A stretch of 64,000 nucleotides of DNA from Citrobacter portucalensis (GCF_002042885.1 NZ_MVFY01000006.1:1-64000), one strand, 5' to 3'; numbered from the stretch's first letter, positions 17,249 to 26,799 are shown. Translations and numbers: made by a program. The notes: generated from the sequence alone by a model not told the origin.

Positions 17249-18157
17249 TTATTCTTCGCGAATGCCGGAAAGTTCTGCACGGGAGATAACCAGAAGGGCG
17301 CGCTCGATAACCGGGCTGTCGACCATTTTGCCGTTCAGGGAAACTACGCCACGACCTTCGCGAGCAGCGGCTTCAGCGGCTTCCACAACCAGACGGGCGT
17401 GAGCCAGCTCTTTGCGCGTTGGGGCGTACAGGTTGTGCAGGAGTTCGATCTGGCGCGGGTTGATGAGCGATTTGCCGTCAAAACCCAACTGCTTGATGTG
17501 TGCGGCTTCGTGCAGGAAACCCGCTTCGTTGTTGGCATCGGAATACACGGTGTCGAACGCCTGAATACCGGCAGAACGTGCAGCCTGCAAAATAGAGCAG
17601 CGGGCAAACAGCAGTTCAGTACCTTCCGGTGAGCGCTCAGTGCGCAGGTTACGTACATAGTCTTCCGCACCCAGGGCAATACCGATCAGACGTTCGGAAG
17701 CATGGGCAATTTCTACCGCGCGGGTAATGCCTAACGGCGATTCGATGGCGGCTAACAGACCGGTGCTGCCTGGCTCACGGCCACAGGCGTTTTCGATACG
17801 CAGAATTTCGCTTTCGATGTCGATGACATCCTGCGCGGTATCGGTCTTCGGTAAACGTACAATGTCAGCACCGCCACGTACCACGGCTTCAAGGTCGTTG
17901 ATACCCCATTCGGAGTCGAGGGCGTTTACACGCACGATGGTTTCAACGTCGTGATACAGCGGATGCTGCAGCGCGTGGTACACCATGCGGCGAGCGGTAT
18001 CTTTTTCACGCAACGCGACGGAGTCTTCCAGGTCGAACATCAGTGCATCTGCCGGATAGATGAACGAGTTGCTGACCATGGCGGCATTGGCGCCCGGTAC
18101 GAACAACATGCTGCGGCGAGTACGAGTTTTACGTTGTTGCAAAGATTCGGAAATCAC
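17249..18157 (-). CDS. citE: Citrate lyase beta subunit (citryl-ACP lyase) CitE
   Basis: 302-residue HpcH/HpaI aldolase-family enzyme cleaving citryl-ACP to oxaloacetate and acetyl-ACP. Key blocks: [24 protein letters not shown] (acidic Mg ligand region), [12 protein letters not shown] and [12 protein letters not shown] chose the GTG at 18157: it has a GGGAGG site seven bases upstream, overlaps the citD stop by four bases (GTGA), and gives exactly the E. coli length. An ATG at 18172 would use that ribosome site as coding sequence. Confidence 0.95.
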   Translation of the reverse strand: MISESLQQRKTRTRRSMLFVPGANAAMVSNSFIYPADALMFDLEDSVALREKDTARRMVYHALQHPLYHDVETIVRVNALDSEWGINDLEAVVRGGADIVRLPKTDTAQDVIDIESEILRIENACGREPGSTGLLAAIESPLGITRAVEIAHASERLIGIALGAEDYVRNLRTERSPEGTELLFARCSILQAARSAGIQAFDTVYSDANNEAGFLHEAAHIKQLGFDGKSLINPRQIELLHNLYAPTRKELAHARLVVEAAEAAAREGRGVVSLNGKMVDSPVIERALLVISRAELSGIREE

Positions 18158-18450
18158 TGGCAATCCTCCCATGGCAGTGCCGGAATACCGCCAGCGCGGG
18201 CCAGTAGTGCTTCCAGTCGCGCACGTAAAATGCAGTCCAGTGCGCCTTTATCATCAACATTCAATTGCACGCCGCGTACGTTGTAGCGGGACAGAACGTC
18301 CAGAATGGTGGCCCGGATGGCATCACCGAACTGCTTTTCGACGCTACTGTTAACCTGCAGGTCAATATCCTGCGAATCGAGTGGGGCGATACGAATCATC
18401 ACATCACCGGACTCGAGTGTGCCTGCGACGGCTGCCTGGTTTATTTTCAT
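18154..18450 (-). CDS. citD: Citrate lyase acyl carrier protein (gamma subunit) CitD
   Basis: 98-residue acyl carrier protein carrying the phosphoribosyl-dephospho-CoA arm. The modified serine is S14 within [13 protein letters not shown], as in the Klebsiella protein. Nearly identical to E. coli CitD. It overlaps citC by four bases upstream and citE by four bases downstream, so the three subunits are translationally coupled. Confidence 0.96.
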   Translation of the reverse strand: MKINQAAVAGTLESGDVMIRIAPLDSQDIDLQVNSSVEKQFGDAIRATILDVLSRYNVRGVQLNVDDKGALDCILRARLEALLARAGGIPALPWEDCQ

Positions 18451-19523
18451 TTTTCACCTGTTGCTAATGCGGGGGTATTTTGGCGGACTGCCGCACCCGA
18501 TGAGGCTCGCTCAACCATGCTTTGCAGATACTGCAGCGTGGCGTCAGGGACCAGGGATGCGATAGCCGTGAGATCTTTTTTAACCAGCAGCTTGCGCACC
18601 CAGGAGGCGGAAATCGGCATCTCCTGGAAACACAGCCGCTCAATTTCCACCAGTTCAATCGGTGGGGCGGGAAGCGTTGGGGTCTCCAGCCAGTAACGCA
18701 TATCGTTGTTGTACTGGGAGGTGACGGTGCAATACGGCTCAGTACCGACGAAGCGGTGCGTGACGCCGAGAGCCGGAGCCAAATACTGGCGGAAGATTTT
18801 CAGGTCTATTTCGGTGTAGCAGTGGTTAATAACGCTCTGCTCTTTGATGAAGTAACACGGGAACGTGGCGCGGGAAATGATGTACTCCGAACCGCGATGC
18901 ACGGTTAAACGTGGAATGTCTTTTGTTCCTTTAAGCACCAGATCCAGGCGGTCTTCATACGGAAAACGTGAGGTATCTTCTTTCACCAAAAACAGATGCA
19001 GCCAGTCACATTGCGCGGCCGCCTGTTGGATCAGAAAACGGTGTCCGTTGGTGAAGGGGTTGGCGTTCATGACGATACAGCCAATTTTTTTCCCATCATG
19101 ACGCTGTTTTGCCAGTGATTCGGCGTAACGTTTCAGACGTGTGGTGCTGTTTTCCATCAATACCATAATGCCGGGAACGCTGGTGAGCGTAGAAAAACCG
19201 CACTGTTTAAACAGCGATTCGTACTCGGTTTTGGTATAGATGAAGAGGTGCGTACAATGACGTTCATAGGCAAGGTTGATTAACTCAGTCGCCAGCGTCA
19301 GCGCTAAACCCTCGCCGCGGACAGATTCACAGATTGCGACACACTTAATAATATTCCCAGCGATACCACCGCAGGCAATCAGACGGTCGTCACGGGTGAC
19401 GGTGATAAATACTTCGACGGTCGTATCTACGCTCAAATCATTCTCTTTCAGAAATTGCGCGATAGCCGCCATCTTTTTATTTTCTGAGCGTTTAACTTGC
19501 GTGAATATATTATTACCGAACAT
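18447..19523 (-). CDS. citC: [Citrate (pro-3S)-lyase] ligase CitC
   Basis: 358-residue enzyme that acetylates the SH form of the CitD prosthetic group with ATP and acetate, switching citrate lyase on. An N-terminal GNAT-like acetyltransferase domain ([15 protein letters not shown], about residues 50-65) is followed by a nucleotidyltransferase domain with [16 protein letters not shown] (HxGH-type, about residue 155) and [10 protein letters not shown] near the end. First gene of the citCDEFXGT operon, divergent from dpiBA across an AT-rich 391-base gap. A few residues longer than E. coli CitC at the C-terminus. Confidence 0.96.
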   Translation of the reverse strand: MFGNNIFTQVKRSENKKMAAIAQFLKENDLSVDTTVEVFITVTRDDRLIACGGIAGNIIKCVAICESVRGEGLALTLATELINLAYERHCTHLFIYTKTEYESLFKQCGFSTLTSVPGIMVLMENSTTRLKRYAESLAKQRHDGKKIGCIVMNANPFTNGHRFLIQQAAAQCDWLHLFLVKEDTSRFPYEDRLDLVLKGTKDIPRLTVHRGSEYIISRATFPCYFIKEQSVINHCYTEIDLKIFRQYLAPALGVTHRFVGTEPYCTVTSQYNNDMRYWLETPTLPAPPIELVEIERLCFQEMPISASWVRKLLVKKDLTAIASLVPDATLQYLQSMVERASSGAAVRQNTPALATGEK

Positions 19524-19914
19524 AGTGAATAGAGCCCCGATGCTATATTTGTTACTGGGTTTCTGTTTTTGTTGCTCTGTTTAGCAACCTGATAACGTTT
19601 TGTTTGCAATTGAAGGGAATGGTTTTTTATTACGGAGTATTTCTTTTTTTCCCTGCTGCATACATCGTAAGGGGTATTTTGGAGGTAATTTTTGATTTAT
19701 TTCACAATAAGTTAGAAGGTTTTAATGTGTTTTATGGTTTTAAGTTTTTTAATTAATTTAACCCTAAAATAAGGTGTGGTTTTAATTTGTTTAATTGATT
19801 TAAGGTGGGGAATCTGCAACGATCTTGTTTTATACCATAACGTGTAAATAGAACATTTTAATTACAACTACAATGAGAAATTAGTTTTAGTTAACGTCGG
19901 TGAGGAAAAATGTG
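19524..19914. promoter_or_regulatory. Divergent citC / dpiBA control region
   Basis: 391 bases without a gene, notably AT-rich (long T and A tracts such as 19625-19650 and 19733-19760). In E. coli and Klebsiella the equivalent region binds the response regulator DpiA/CitB and Crp. One CRP-like site is listed separately; I could not fix -35/-10 boxes with confidence for either gene. Confidence 0.7.
19691..19706. promoter_or_regulatory. CRP-like site upstream of citC and dpiB
   Basis: TTTGA, six bases, TCACA: nine of ten core positions match the CRP consensus TGTGA-N6-TCACA. It lies 168 bases before citC and about 210 before dpiB, inside the divergent control region, consistent with catabolite control of citrate fermentation. 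Confidence 0.5.
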
Positions 19915-21576
19915 ATGGCAGAACAGAAAAATAAAACACGGTTTCCTTTTTTCCGCAGTCTGGCGTTTCCTTTACGTATCTTTCTGCTCATTCTGGTCGT
20001 TTCTGTTTTTATCATTGCCGCCCTGGCACAATACTTCACCGCCAGCTTTGAAGATTATCTGGCAACGCATGTCCGCGATATGGCAATGAATCAGGCCAAA
20101 ATCATCGCCTCTAACGACAGTATCATCACGGCGGTTAAGCATCGTGATTACAAGCGGTTGGCGACGATTGCCGACAAACTGCAGAGCGGAACTGACTTCG
20201 ACTATGTGGTTATCGGGGATACCAACTCCATTCGTCTATATCATCCGAACCCGGAAAAGATTGGCTATCCGATGCAGTTCACCAAACCCGGTGCGCTGGA
20301 AAAAGGCGAGAGCTACTTTATTACCGGTAAAGGGTCCATCGGGATGGCAATGCGCGCTAAAACGCCCATCTTTGATGACGATGGCAAAATCATTGGCGTA
20401 GTCTCAATTGGTTATCTGATCAGCAAAATCGATAGCTGGCGATCGGACTTCTTACTTCCGATGGCCGGCGTGTTTATCCTCCTGTTGCTGGTACTTATGC
20501 TGCTCTCCTGGTTTTTCGCTGCCCATATTCGTCGGCAGATGTTGGGTATGGAACCGAAACAAATTGCGCGTGTGGTACGTCAGCAGGAAGCGTTGTTCAG
20601 CTCGGTATATGAAGGATTGATTGCCGTGGATCCTGATGGATATATCACCGCAATAAACCGCAGTGCGAGGAAAATGCTGGGGCTGTCTTCACCTGGGAGA
20701 AAGTGGCTTGGAAAACCAGTGAGTGAGGTGGTTCAGCCAGCGGACTTTTTCACCCAACAGATTGCGGAAAAACGACAGGACGCGATGGTCAACTTTAATG
20801 GACTGAGCGTTATCGCCAACCGTGAGGCGATTCGCTCCGGTGACGAACTGCTTGGGGCAATCATCAGTTTTCGTAGTAAAGATGAAATTGCTACTCTTAA
20901 TGCGCAGTTAACGCAAATCAAACAGTATGTAGAGAGCCTGAGGACGCTGCGTCATGAGCATCTGAACTGGATGTCGACTATCAATGGTCTGCTGCAAATG
21001 AAAGAGTATGACAAGGTTCTGGCCATGGTGCAGGGGGAATCCCAGGCGCAACAGCAACTGATTGACAGCCTGCGCGGCGCGTTTGCCGATCGTCAGGTAG
21101 CCGGTCTGTTGTTTGGCAAGGTGCAGCGCGCGCGGGAACTGGGTCTCACCATGACTATTGTTCCGGGCAGCCAACTGCATCAACTCCCCGAGGGGCTGGA
21201 TAGCACAGAGTTTGCAGCAATTGTTGGCAATCTGCTTGATAATGCATTTGAAGCGAGCTTGCGCACCCAGCAAGGCAACAAGGTCGTCGAACTCTATTTG
21301 AGCGATGAAGGGGATGACGTGATCATCGAAGTTGCCGATCAGGGATGCGGTGTGCCGGAAGCATTGCGTGAAAAAATATTTGAACAGGGTGTGAGCACCC
21401 GTACCGATGAACCAGGTGAACATGGCATCGGTTTGTATCTTATTGCTAGTTATGTGAGGCGCTGTGACGGGGTGATTACCCTCGAAGATAACTCCCCCTG
21501 CGGCACCTTATTTTCTTTATTTCTTCCGAAAGTGAAAAAAAACAATGACGGAACCATTAACGCTATTGATCGTTGA
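19915..21576 (+). CDS. dpiB: Citrate-sensing histidine kinase DpiB (CitA family)
   Basis: 553-residue inner-membrane sensor. Transmembrane helix 1 is at about residues 19-39 and helix 2 at 181-203, enclosing a periplasmic PAS-like citrate-binding domain with RLYHPNPEKIGYPM. A cytoplasmic PAS domain (about 220-320), the phospho-accepting H347 in LRHEHLNWMS, and an ATPase domain (NLLDNAFEAS, DQGCGVP, GEHGIGLYL) follow. The ATG at 19915 sits 9 bases after GAGG; GTG at 19912 or 19900 are alternatives in the same frame. Overlaps dpiA by 32 bases. With DpiA it activates the divergent cit operon when citrate is present without oxygen. Confidence 0.95.
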   Translation: MAEQKNKTRFPFFRSLAFPLRIFLLILVVSVFIIAALAQYFTASFEDYLATHVRDMAMNQAKIIASNDSIITAVKHRDYKRLATIADKLQSGTDFDYVVIGDTNSIRLYHPNPEKIGYPMQFTKPGALEKGESYFITGKGSIGMAMRAKTPIFDDDGKIIGVVSIGYLISKIDSWRSDFLLPMAGVFILLLLVLMLLSWFFAAHIRRQMLGMEPKQIARVVRQQEALFSSVYEGLIAVDPDGYITAINRSARKMLGLSSPGRKWLGKPVSEVVQPADFFTQQIAEKRQDAMVNFNGLSVIANREAIRSGDELLGAIISFRSKDEIATLNAQLTQIKQYVESLRTLRHEHLNWMSTINGLLQMKEYDKVLAMVQGESQAQQQLIDSLRGAFADRQVAGLLFGKVQRARELGLTMTIVPGSQLHQLPEGLDSTEFAAIVGNLLDNAFEASLRTQQGNKVVELYLSDEGDDVIIEVADQGCGVPEALREKIFEQGVSTRTDEPGEHGIGLYLIASYVRRCDGVITLEDNSPCGTLFSLFLPKVKKNNDGTINAIDR

Positions 21577-22225
21577 GGATGAAACGCTACTGGCGGAAAT
21601 GCATGCTGAATATATCCGCCATATACCCGGCTTCAGCCAGATTTGGCTGGCGGGTAATCTTGCGCAGGCGAGGATGATGATTGAGCGTTTTAAGCCCGGT
21701 TTGATTCTGCTCGATAACTACTTGCCGGACGGCAAGGGAATTACCTTATTGCATGAGCTAACCCAGGCGCGTTATCCGGGCGGTGTGGTGTTTACCACGG
21801 CGGCCAGCGACATGGAAACAGTCTCCGAAGCTGTGCGCAGCGGCGCGTTTGATTACCTGGTCAAACCCATTGCCTACGAGCGACTGGGGCAGACCCTGAC
21901 GCGTTATCAACAGCGTCGACGCATGTTGGCGGGTAATGATAGCGCCAGTCAAAAGCAGATAGATGAGATGTTTAATGCCTACGCGCGGGGCGAGCCGAAA
22001 GGGGATTTACCGACTGGGATTGATGCCTTAACGCTGAATGCAGTGTTGAAATTATTTGCCGATCCGACGGTACACCATACAGCAGAAACGATCGCCCAGG
22101 CGCTCACTATCAGCCGAACGACTTCCAGACGTTACCTGGAGTACTGTGCCAGCCGACATTTGATTATTGCGGAGATTATTCATGGTAAGGTGGGTAGGCC
22201 GCAGCGTATCTATCACGGCGGCTAA
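21545..22225 (+). CDS. dpiA: Response regulator DpiA (CitB family)
   Basis: 226-residue two-component regulator paired with DpiB. Receiver domain has the acidic pair ED at residues 11-12, the phospho-acceptor D57 in LILLDNYLPDG, TTAAS in the fourth strand and the KP pair in YLVKPIAYE. The C-terminal helix-turn-helix (about 185-215, ETIAQALTISRTTSRRYLEY) is of the CitB/DcuR type. Starts inside the dpiB 3' end, implying coupled translation. In E. coli DpiA also binds A/T-rich replication origins when overproduced. Confidence 0.95.
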   Translation: MTEPLTLLIVEDETLLAEMHAEYIRHIPGFSQIWLAGNLAQARMMIERFKPGLILLDNYLPDGKGITLLHELTQARYPGGVVFTTAASDMETVSEAVRSGAFDYLVKPIAYERLGQTLTRYQQRRRMLAGNDSASQKQIDEMFNAYARGEPKGDLPTGIDALTLNAVLKLFADPTVHHTAETIAQALTISRTTSRRYLEYCASRHLIIAEIIHGKVGRPQRIYHGG

Positions 22226-22240
22226 ATGCTGATTTCTGAC

Positions 22241-22329
22241 GTAGGCCGGATAAGATGCTTTAGCATCGACATCCGGCAACGTTGCAATCGAAATGCCGGA
22301 TGCGGCGTGAATGCCTTATCCGGCCTACA
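22241..22329. repeat. BIME: two inverted REP units between dpiA and dcuC
   Basis: Two REP sequences in opposite orientation: 22241-22278 starting GTAGGCCGGATAAG and 22293-22329 ending CCTTATCCGGCCTAC. They lie between the convergent dpiA and dcuC stops, where such elements often act in termination and mRNA stability. Confidence 0.88.
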
Positions 22330-22341
22330 TTTCTCTGAGTA

Positions 22342-23727
22342 TCAGCCGCCAACGACGGCTGAAGAAGAGCCTGGTACCATCACTTCAGTTGCGATAATCA
22401 CAACTAACAGCCCAACCAGAACCGGAACCGAGGTACGTTTCACCACTTCGAACGGAGAAATCTTCGCCATACCAGCAACAGCAACCACCACGCCGGAGAC
22501 CGGGGAGATTGTGCGTCCAAGGTTTGACGCCTGCAGCATCGGGATAACAAGGTAAGCTGGGTTAATGCCGGAGGAATGCGCCAGCTTAGGGATCATCTCA
22601 ACGAAGGCATAGAACGGGGCGTTACCGGAACCCGTAGTCATTGCCGCCAGCATAGTCAGGATCACCAGCACCATCATCAGAATAATGCTCGCCGAACCAA
22701 ACGAGGTAGCGATAGAAATCAGACTCTGAATAAAGCCGATTGTGCTCAGGCCCTGGGCAAAAACACCCGCAGCGACTAACAACATCACCACGTTAGCAAA
22801 GGCATCCGCCATGCCACGGTAAGCGACTTCCAGACCAGAGAAAACCTTTTGGGTATTGAACCCACGTACGAACTCCAGAATAGCCGCGATGAGCATGCAC
22901 AGTACCAGAATCGTAATGATATGCAGCTGTGGACCCCATTTACCATCAAAAATCAGGACGCCAACAATCGGGGTAAACGGCAGAATGGCGTAAAATGACG
23001 GGGCAGTCGTGGTGATTTCAGCCACATCTAACATTTCATGAGAAATGTTCTCTTTTTTATCCAGAAAACGCTGCCAGAAAAAGTGGGCAATCGCCATAGC
23101 AATGATGGCGGCAATGGAAATTGGCAGCGTGGTTTTAAAGGCGAAATCGATCAGCGGCATTTCCGCAGCTTTTGCCGCCAGCACCACATCACCGGATGTT
23201 GGTGAAAGAATAATTGCAGCAGGGGAGGCACAAATGGCCGCTGCGGCGCCACGGCTGATCCCAACGTTAACCATGACCGGGAATAGTGTTGCCATCAGCA
23301 ATACACCCAGACCGGTTGCTGAAGAAACCGCCAGTGACATCAGGCAGGCGACAAAATAGGCGGCAATCATTAGCAGGTAAGGAGAGTTGATGTATTGCAG
23401 AGGCTTGGAGGCCAGCTTAACGACCATATCGTTCGCGCCAATGTGGGTCATATAAGCGGCAAAACCACACAGCATCATGATCATCATGCCGAGATCGCCA
23501 CCACGGCTCATCAGCAAAATTTTAATATATTCAACAATGTCTGTTGCCGTATAGCCCGTTGATGCCGCGCTGGACGGCAAAACTTTATGCCCCATCAGCG
23601 CACTGATAATCAGCAAAACCAGACCACCAACAAACAGTACGCCTGTCGCGGAATAACCTTTAATGATGTAGCGCGCTACACCCACAATAACCACAACCCC
23701 AATAAGGAGTTCAATAAATGTCAACAT
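22342..23727 (-). CDS. dcuC: Anaerobic C4-dicarboxylate transporter DcuC
   Basis: 461-residue inner-membrane carrier with about 12 hydrophobic helices, mainly exporting succinate during fermentation. Sequence matches E. coli DcuC throughout; typical pieces are SSATGLGVLLMATLFPVM and TGSGNAPFYAFVEMIP. Fits functionally beside the citrate genes, since citrate fermentation yields succinate and CitT imports citrate in exchange for it. A near-perfect FNR box lies about 95 bases upstream, as expected for an anaerobically induced gene. Confidence 0.96.
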   Translation of the reverse strand: MLTFIELLIGVVVIVGVARYIIKGYSATGVLFVGGLVLLIISALMGHKVLPSSAASTGYTATDIVEYIKILLMSRGGDLGMMIMMLCGFAAYMTHIGANDMVVKLASKPLQYINSPYLLMIAAYFVACLMSLAVSSATGLGVLLMATLFPVMVNVGISRGAAAAICASPAAIILSPTSGDVVLAAKAAEMPLIDFAFKTTLPISIAAIIAMAIAHFFWQRFLDKKENISHEMLDVAEITTTAPSFYAILPFTPIVGVLIFDGKWGPQLHIITILVLCMLIAAILEFVRGFNTQKVFSGLEVAYRGMADAFANVVMLLVAAGVFAQGLSTIGFIQSLISIATSFGSASIILMMVLVILTMLAAMTTGSGNAPFYAFVEMIPKLAHSSGINPAYLVIPMLQASNLGRTISPVSGVVVAVAGMAKISPFEVVKRTSVPVLVGLLVVIIATEVMVPGSSSAVVGG

Positions 23728-23820
23728 CGTTTCCCCTGTCGCATTGCTGCCCAGAAAGTAAAAAAACTAAAAAAAGTAAAAAGTGGTGACAGAATGTGCC
23801 TAATAAACCGATAACTCTTG

Positions 23821-23834
23821 CTGATTAAAATCAA
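23821..23834. promoter_or_regulatory. FNR box upstream of dcuC
   Basis: CTGAT-TAAA-ATCAA matches nine of ten core positions of the FNR consensus TTGAT-N4-ATCAA. It is centred about 100 bases before the dcuC ATG on the minus strand. FNR activation of dcuC is established in E. coli. Confidence 0.7.
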
Positions 23835-24123
23835 TAAAAATACGGATTCAAGCGATGGTTAAGCCGTTTTTTCAGCATCGTGGTTAAAAAAAGAATCTCA
23901 CAATAAGAAACTGTGAAGCGCAGCGCTGATGTGTGTGTTTTGTGGCGATGATGAATATCAATTGTTAATTTATTGTGATGCTATTTAACTTTTTTCGCAG
24001 GAAAGAACAATTTATTGGCAATAAAGAGAAAATAGTTCCTATTAGATGGCTCAATAAACTCATGGGTAATTATCTTAAAAATTATAGGCTGAGGATTATT
24101 CTGATTTTTTAGCTGCGCATTTT
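23835..24123. other. AT-rich spacer between dcuC and pagP control elements
   Basis: Part of a 462-base gap without a gene (23728-24189). I see no ORF, tRNA or repeat in it, only AT-rich DNA with scattered short inverted repeats (for example around 23943-23975). Confidence 0.6.
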
Positions 24124-24158
24124 TGTTAAGCTAACATTAAGGTTGGGTTTGCTACAAT
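24124..24158 (+). promoter_or_regulatory. Candidate PhoP box and -10 of pagP
   Basis: Two hexamers, TGTTAA (24124-24129) and CATTAA (24135-24140), are spaced by five bases like the direct repeat of the PhoP box, and the second lies exactly 12 bases before a TACAAT -10 (24153-24158). That spacing is the usual layout for PhoP-activated promoters. The hexamers themselves are imperfect matches to TGTTTA. Confidence 0.45.
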
Positions 24159-24189
24159 TAATAATAAATCCCAGGATGGTAATTAAGTT

Positions 24190-24753
24190 GTGATTGTCGC
24201 TAAACGATATTTTCTCATTTTTTCATTTCTTTTTATTCAGTTAGCTTTCATTCCCCAGGGCGCTGCTGAAGATAAAGGTTGGTTCGCTACTTTTAAAGAC
24301 AATGTCAGTGAAACCTGGCAGCAGCCAGAACATTATGATCTGTACGTGCCGGCTATTACCTGGCATGCTCGTTTTGCTTATGATAAAGAAAAAACGGATC
24401 GCTACAATGAACGCCCATGGGGGGCGGGCTTTGGTCAATCCCGTTGGGATGATAAAGGTAACTGGCACGGGCTTTATATAATGGCCTTTAAGGATTCCTA
24501 CAATAAATGGGAACCTATTGGTGGTTATGGCTGGGAAAAAACCTGGCGACCGCTGGCAGATGAAAATTTCCATACCGGACTTGGCTTTACCACCGGTTTT
24601 ACTGCGCGCGATAACTGGAACTACATTCCGGTTCCCGTGCTGTTACCGCTGGCATCGATAGGGTATGGTCCGGCAACGTTCCAGATGACCTACATTCCGG
24701 GAACGTACAACAACGGTAACGTCTACTTTGCATGGATGCGTTTCCAGTTTTGA
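24190..24753 (+). CDS. pagP: Lipid A palmitoyltransferase PagP
   Basis: 187-residue outer-membrane enzyme that moves palmitate from phospholipid to lipid A, giving resistance to cationic antimicrobial peptides. An N-terminal signal peptide (to about GAA at residue 26) precedes an amphipathic helix and an eight-stranded barrel; [21 protein letters not shown], split across strands and loop, carries the catalytic histidine, and the chain ends in aromatic F as usual for outer-membrane barrels. The start is GTG at 24190; no in-frame ATG is available and the ribosome site is weak. PhoPQ-induced in Salmonella. Confidence 0.95.
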   Translation: MIVAKRYFLIFSFLFIQLAFIPQGAAEDKGWFATFKDNVSETWQQPEHYDLYVPAITWHARFAYDKEKTDRYNERPWGAGFGQSRWDDKGNWHGLYIMAFKDSYNKWEPIGGYGWEKTWRPLADENFHTGLGFTTGFTARDNWNYIPVPVLLPLASIGYGPATFQMTYIPGTYNNGNVYFAWMRFQF

Positions 24754-24942
24754 TGGACTACCTGTATTGTCAGGTGGATTATTAAAAAGCCTTTTAAAAA
24801 CAGTGCGATATTAACTTTAACTGAAAAATAACGCGACATTTATCACTTTTTGATAAAGTTCGACTGGACAAAGTCCACCACAATTGTTGTACTGATACCC
24901 GACACAGCATTTGTGTCTATTTTTCATGTAAAGGTAATTTTG

Positions 24943-25152
24943 ATGTCTAAGATTAAAGGTAACGTTAAGTGGTTTAATGAGTCCAAAGGATTCGGTTTCA
25001 TTACTCCGGAAGATGGCAGCAAAGACGTGTTCGTACACTTCTCTGCAATCCAGACCAATGGTTTTAAAACTCTGGCTGAAGGTCAGCGTGTAGAGTTCGA
25101 AATCACTAACGGTGCCAAAGGCCCTTCTGCTGCAAACGTAATCGCTCTGTAA
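24943..25152 (+). CDS. cspE: Cold-shock-like protein CspE
   Basis: 69-residue RNA- and single-stranded-DNA-binding cold-shock domain protein, identical as far as I can tell to E. coli CspE. RNP1 (KGFGFITP) and RNP2 (VFVHF) are present. CspE is made constitutively at 37 C, acts as an RNA chaperone and antiterminator, and stabilises transcripts. The ATG at 24943 is the true start; the upstream in-frame sequence is its long 5' leader. Followed by a strong terminator. Confidence 0.97.
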
Positions 25153-25172
25153 GCATACGACAGCAAGCATTC

Positions 25173-25200
25173 AAAACCCGCTTAATTGCGGGTTTTTTTT
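25173..25200 (+). terminator. Intrinsic terminator of cspE
   Basis: Stem AAAACCCGC/GCGGGTTTT with TTAATT loop and eight T residues, 20 bases past the cspE stop; the A run on the left lets it also act for crcB on the minus strand. Confidence 0.9.
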
Positions 25201-25204
25201 CGCT

Positions 25205-25588
25205 TCAGTGCGCGGGAGAGGCCGAAACCAGCCAGAATGCCAGGGCGGTCATCGCAAATGATCCCAACAGATTAACCAGTACATTCACCATAGCCCAACC
25301 AAAGCGTCCTTCCTGTAGCAAAAACACCACCTCAGCTGAGAAAGTGGAAAACGTTGTCAGTCCCCCGCAAAAGCCAGTGGTAATCAGTACCTTCCACATT
25401 GGATCAATGTTTGTCATGCGATTAAACCATGCCAGACCCATACCAATGATAAATGCGCCAAGTAAGTTTGCAGCCAGCGTGCCGAATGGGATGGCCTGAT
25501 GTAGCGGGTTAAACCTCATGCTCAACATCCATCTTGCTACACTACCTGTACCACCACCGATAAAAACCGCTAAAAGGAGTTGTAACAC
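25205..25588 (-). CDS. crcB: Fluoride ion channel CrcB/Fluc
   Basis: 127-residue, four-helix membrane protein that forms dual-topology dimers exporting fluoride. Family signatures [10 protein letters not shown] (residues 11-20), the central NLLGAFIIG with its conserved Asn, and [13 protein letters not shown] are present. Start is GTG at 25588, with AGGA nine bases upstream; no ATG is available in frame. I did not find a convincing fluoride riboswitch upstream. Confidence 0.94.
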   Translation of the reverse strand: MLQLLLAVFIGGGTGSVARWMLSMRFNPLHQAIPFGTLAANLLGAFIIGMGLAWFNRMTNIDPMWKVLITTGFCGGLTTFSTFSAEVVFLLQEGRFGWAMVNVLVNLLGSFAMTALAFWLVSASPAH

Positions 25589-25678
25589 TGCATAATCCTG
25601 CTATTTGATTGTATATAGGATGAGTGTAACGCTGAATAATCGTGGTTGGCGAGCCTAACAACGTTTTCTGGAGGGAAT

Positions 25679-26467
25679 ATGTTCGTTGCAGCAGGGCAAT
25701 TTGCCGTGGGACCTTCATGGGAAAAAAATGCAGAAACCTGCGTCTTTTTGATGTCACAGGCTGCAGGAGAGGGGGCGTCGCTGTTGGTATTACCGGAGGC
25801 GCTTCTGGCCCGTGACGATCTGGACCCAGACCTGTCAGTGAAATCAGCTCAACTGCTGGAGGGCGGATTTTTGACGCGCTTGCTGCGAGAAAGCGCGCAA
25901 AACGAGATGACGACAATCCTGACGATTCATGTTCCTTCTGTGCCAGGCCGGGCGTTTAACATGCTGGTGGCGCTACGGGCAGGTCAGGTCGTGGCCCATT
26001 ACGCTAAATTACATCTCTATGATGCCTTTTCGATTCAGGAGTCACGAAATGTGGATGCAGGGGACGCCATAGCGCCGCTGCTGGACGTAGACGGGTTAAA
26101 AGTAGGGTTAATGACCTGTTATGATCTGCGCTTTCCTGAGTTGGCGCTGGCGCACGCATTGCAGGGAGCGGAAATTCTTGTCTTACCCGCAGCCTGGGTT
26201 CGGGGATCGCTTAAAGAGCATCACTGGGCTACGCTTTTGGCGGCAAGAGCGTTAGATGCGACGTGTTACTTGATTGCGGCGGGAGAGTGCGGTAACAAGA
26301 ATATCGGCCAAAGCAGGGTCATCGACCCCTTTGGTGTGACCATTGCTGCTGCGGCAGAAACGCCCGCGCTAATTATGGCCGAGGTTTCCGCCGAGCGGGT
26401 GAGGCAGGTTAGGGCACAACTCCCGGTGTTAAGTAACCGACGCTTTGCGCCACCGCAATTATTATGA
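25679..26467 (+). CDS. ybeM: Nitrilase-family amidase YbeM (deaminated glutathione amidase)
   Basis: 262-residue carbon-nitrogen hydrolase with the Glu-Lys-Cys triad: E in VLPEALLA (about residue 41), K in HYAKLHLYD (about 110), and C in [11 protein letters not shown] (about 147). Homologues repair deaminated glutathione. In laboratory E. coli K-12 this gene is split, while here it is intact. ATG at 25679 follows GGAGG at a good distance; the longer in-frame form from 25646 would overrun that site. Confidence 0.92.
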   Translation: MFVAAGQFAVGPSWEKNAETCVFLMSQAAGEGASLLVLPEALLARDDLDPDLSVKSAQLLEGGFLTRLLRESAQNEMTTILTIHVPSVPGRAFNMLVALRAGQVVAHYAKLHLYDAFSIQESRNVDAGDAIAPLLDVDGLKVGLMTCYDLRFPELALAHALQGAEILVLPAAWVRGSLKEHHWATLLAARALDATCYLIAAGECGNKNIGQSRVIDPFGVTIAAAAETPALIMAEVSAERVRQVRAQLPVLSNRRFAPPQLL

Positions 26468-26595
26468 CGTTTTTTTAAACAAGGCTTGATTCACCTTGTT
26501 ACAGATTGCTATTGTGTGCGCGCGTCGAAAGGCCGTTAATATTCTCAGGTTAATATGGCGCTTTATGCAGCCTGGTTTAAGTCAAGAAGGTATCT

Positions 26596-26799
26596 ATGGG
26601 TGAGATTAGTATTACCAAACTGCTGGTGGTTGCCGCACTGGTTGTTCTGCTGTTTGGTACCAAGAAGTTACGTACACTGGGTGGAGACCTGGGAACGGCA
26701 ATCAAGGGCTTCAAGAAAGCAATGAACGACGATAATGCCGATGCTAAGAAAGATGCTGATGGTAGCGTTCAGGCTGAGAAGCTTTCTCATAAAGAGTAA
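26596..26799 (+). CDS. tatE: Twin-arginine translocase component TatE
   Basis: 67-residue TatA paralogue: one N-terminal membrane helix ([19 protein letters not shown]), hinge glycine, amphipathic helix ([20 protein letters not shown]) and charged tail. It supplements TatA in the Tat pathway, which exports folded proteins such as the molybdoenzyme encoded at 5.3 kb. Single-gene unit with its own terminator. Confidence 0.96.
   Translation: MGEISITKLLVVAALVVLLFGTKKLRTLGGDLGTAIKGFKKAMNDDNADAKKDADGSVQAEKLSHKE

Noticed and set aside
22241-22329. Inverted repeats suggestive of an insertion-sequence end
   Set aside because: They match REP consensus and there is no transposase gene or target duplication.
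25589-25678. Possible fluoride riboswitch upstream of crcB
   Set aside because: I could not find the conserved crcB-motif core or its pseudoknot pairing in the 90 bases upstream.
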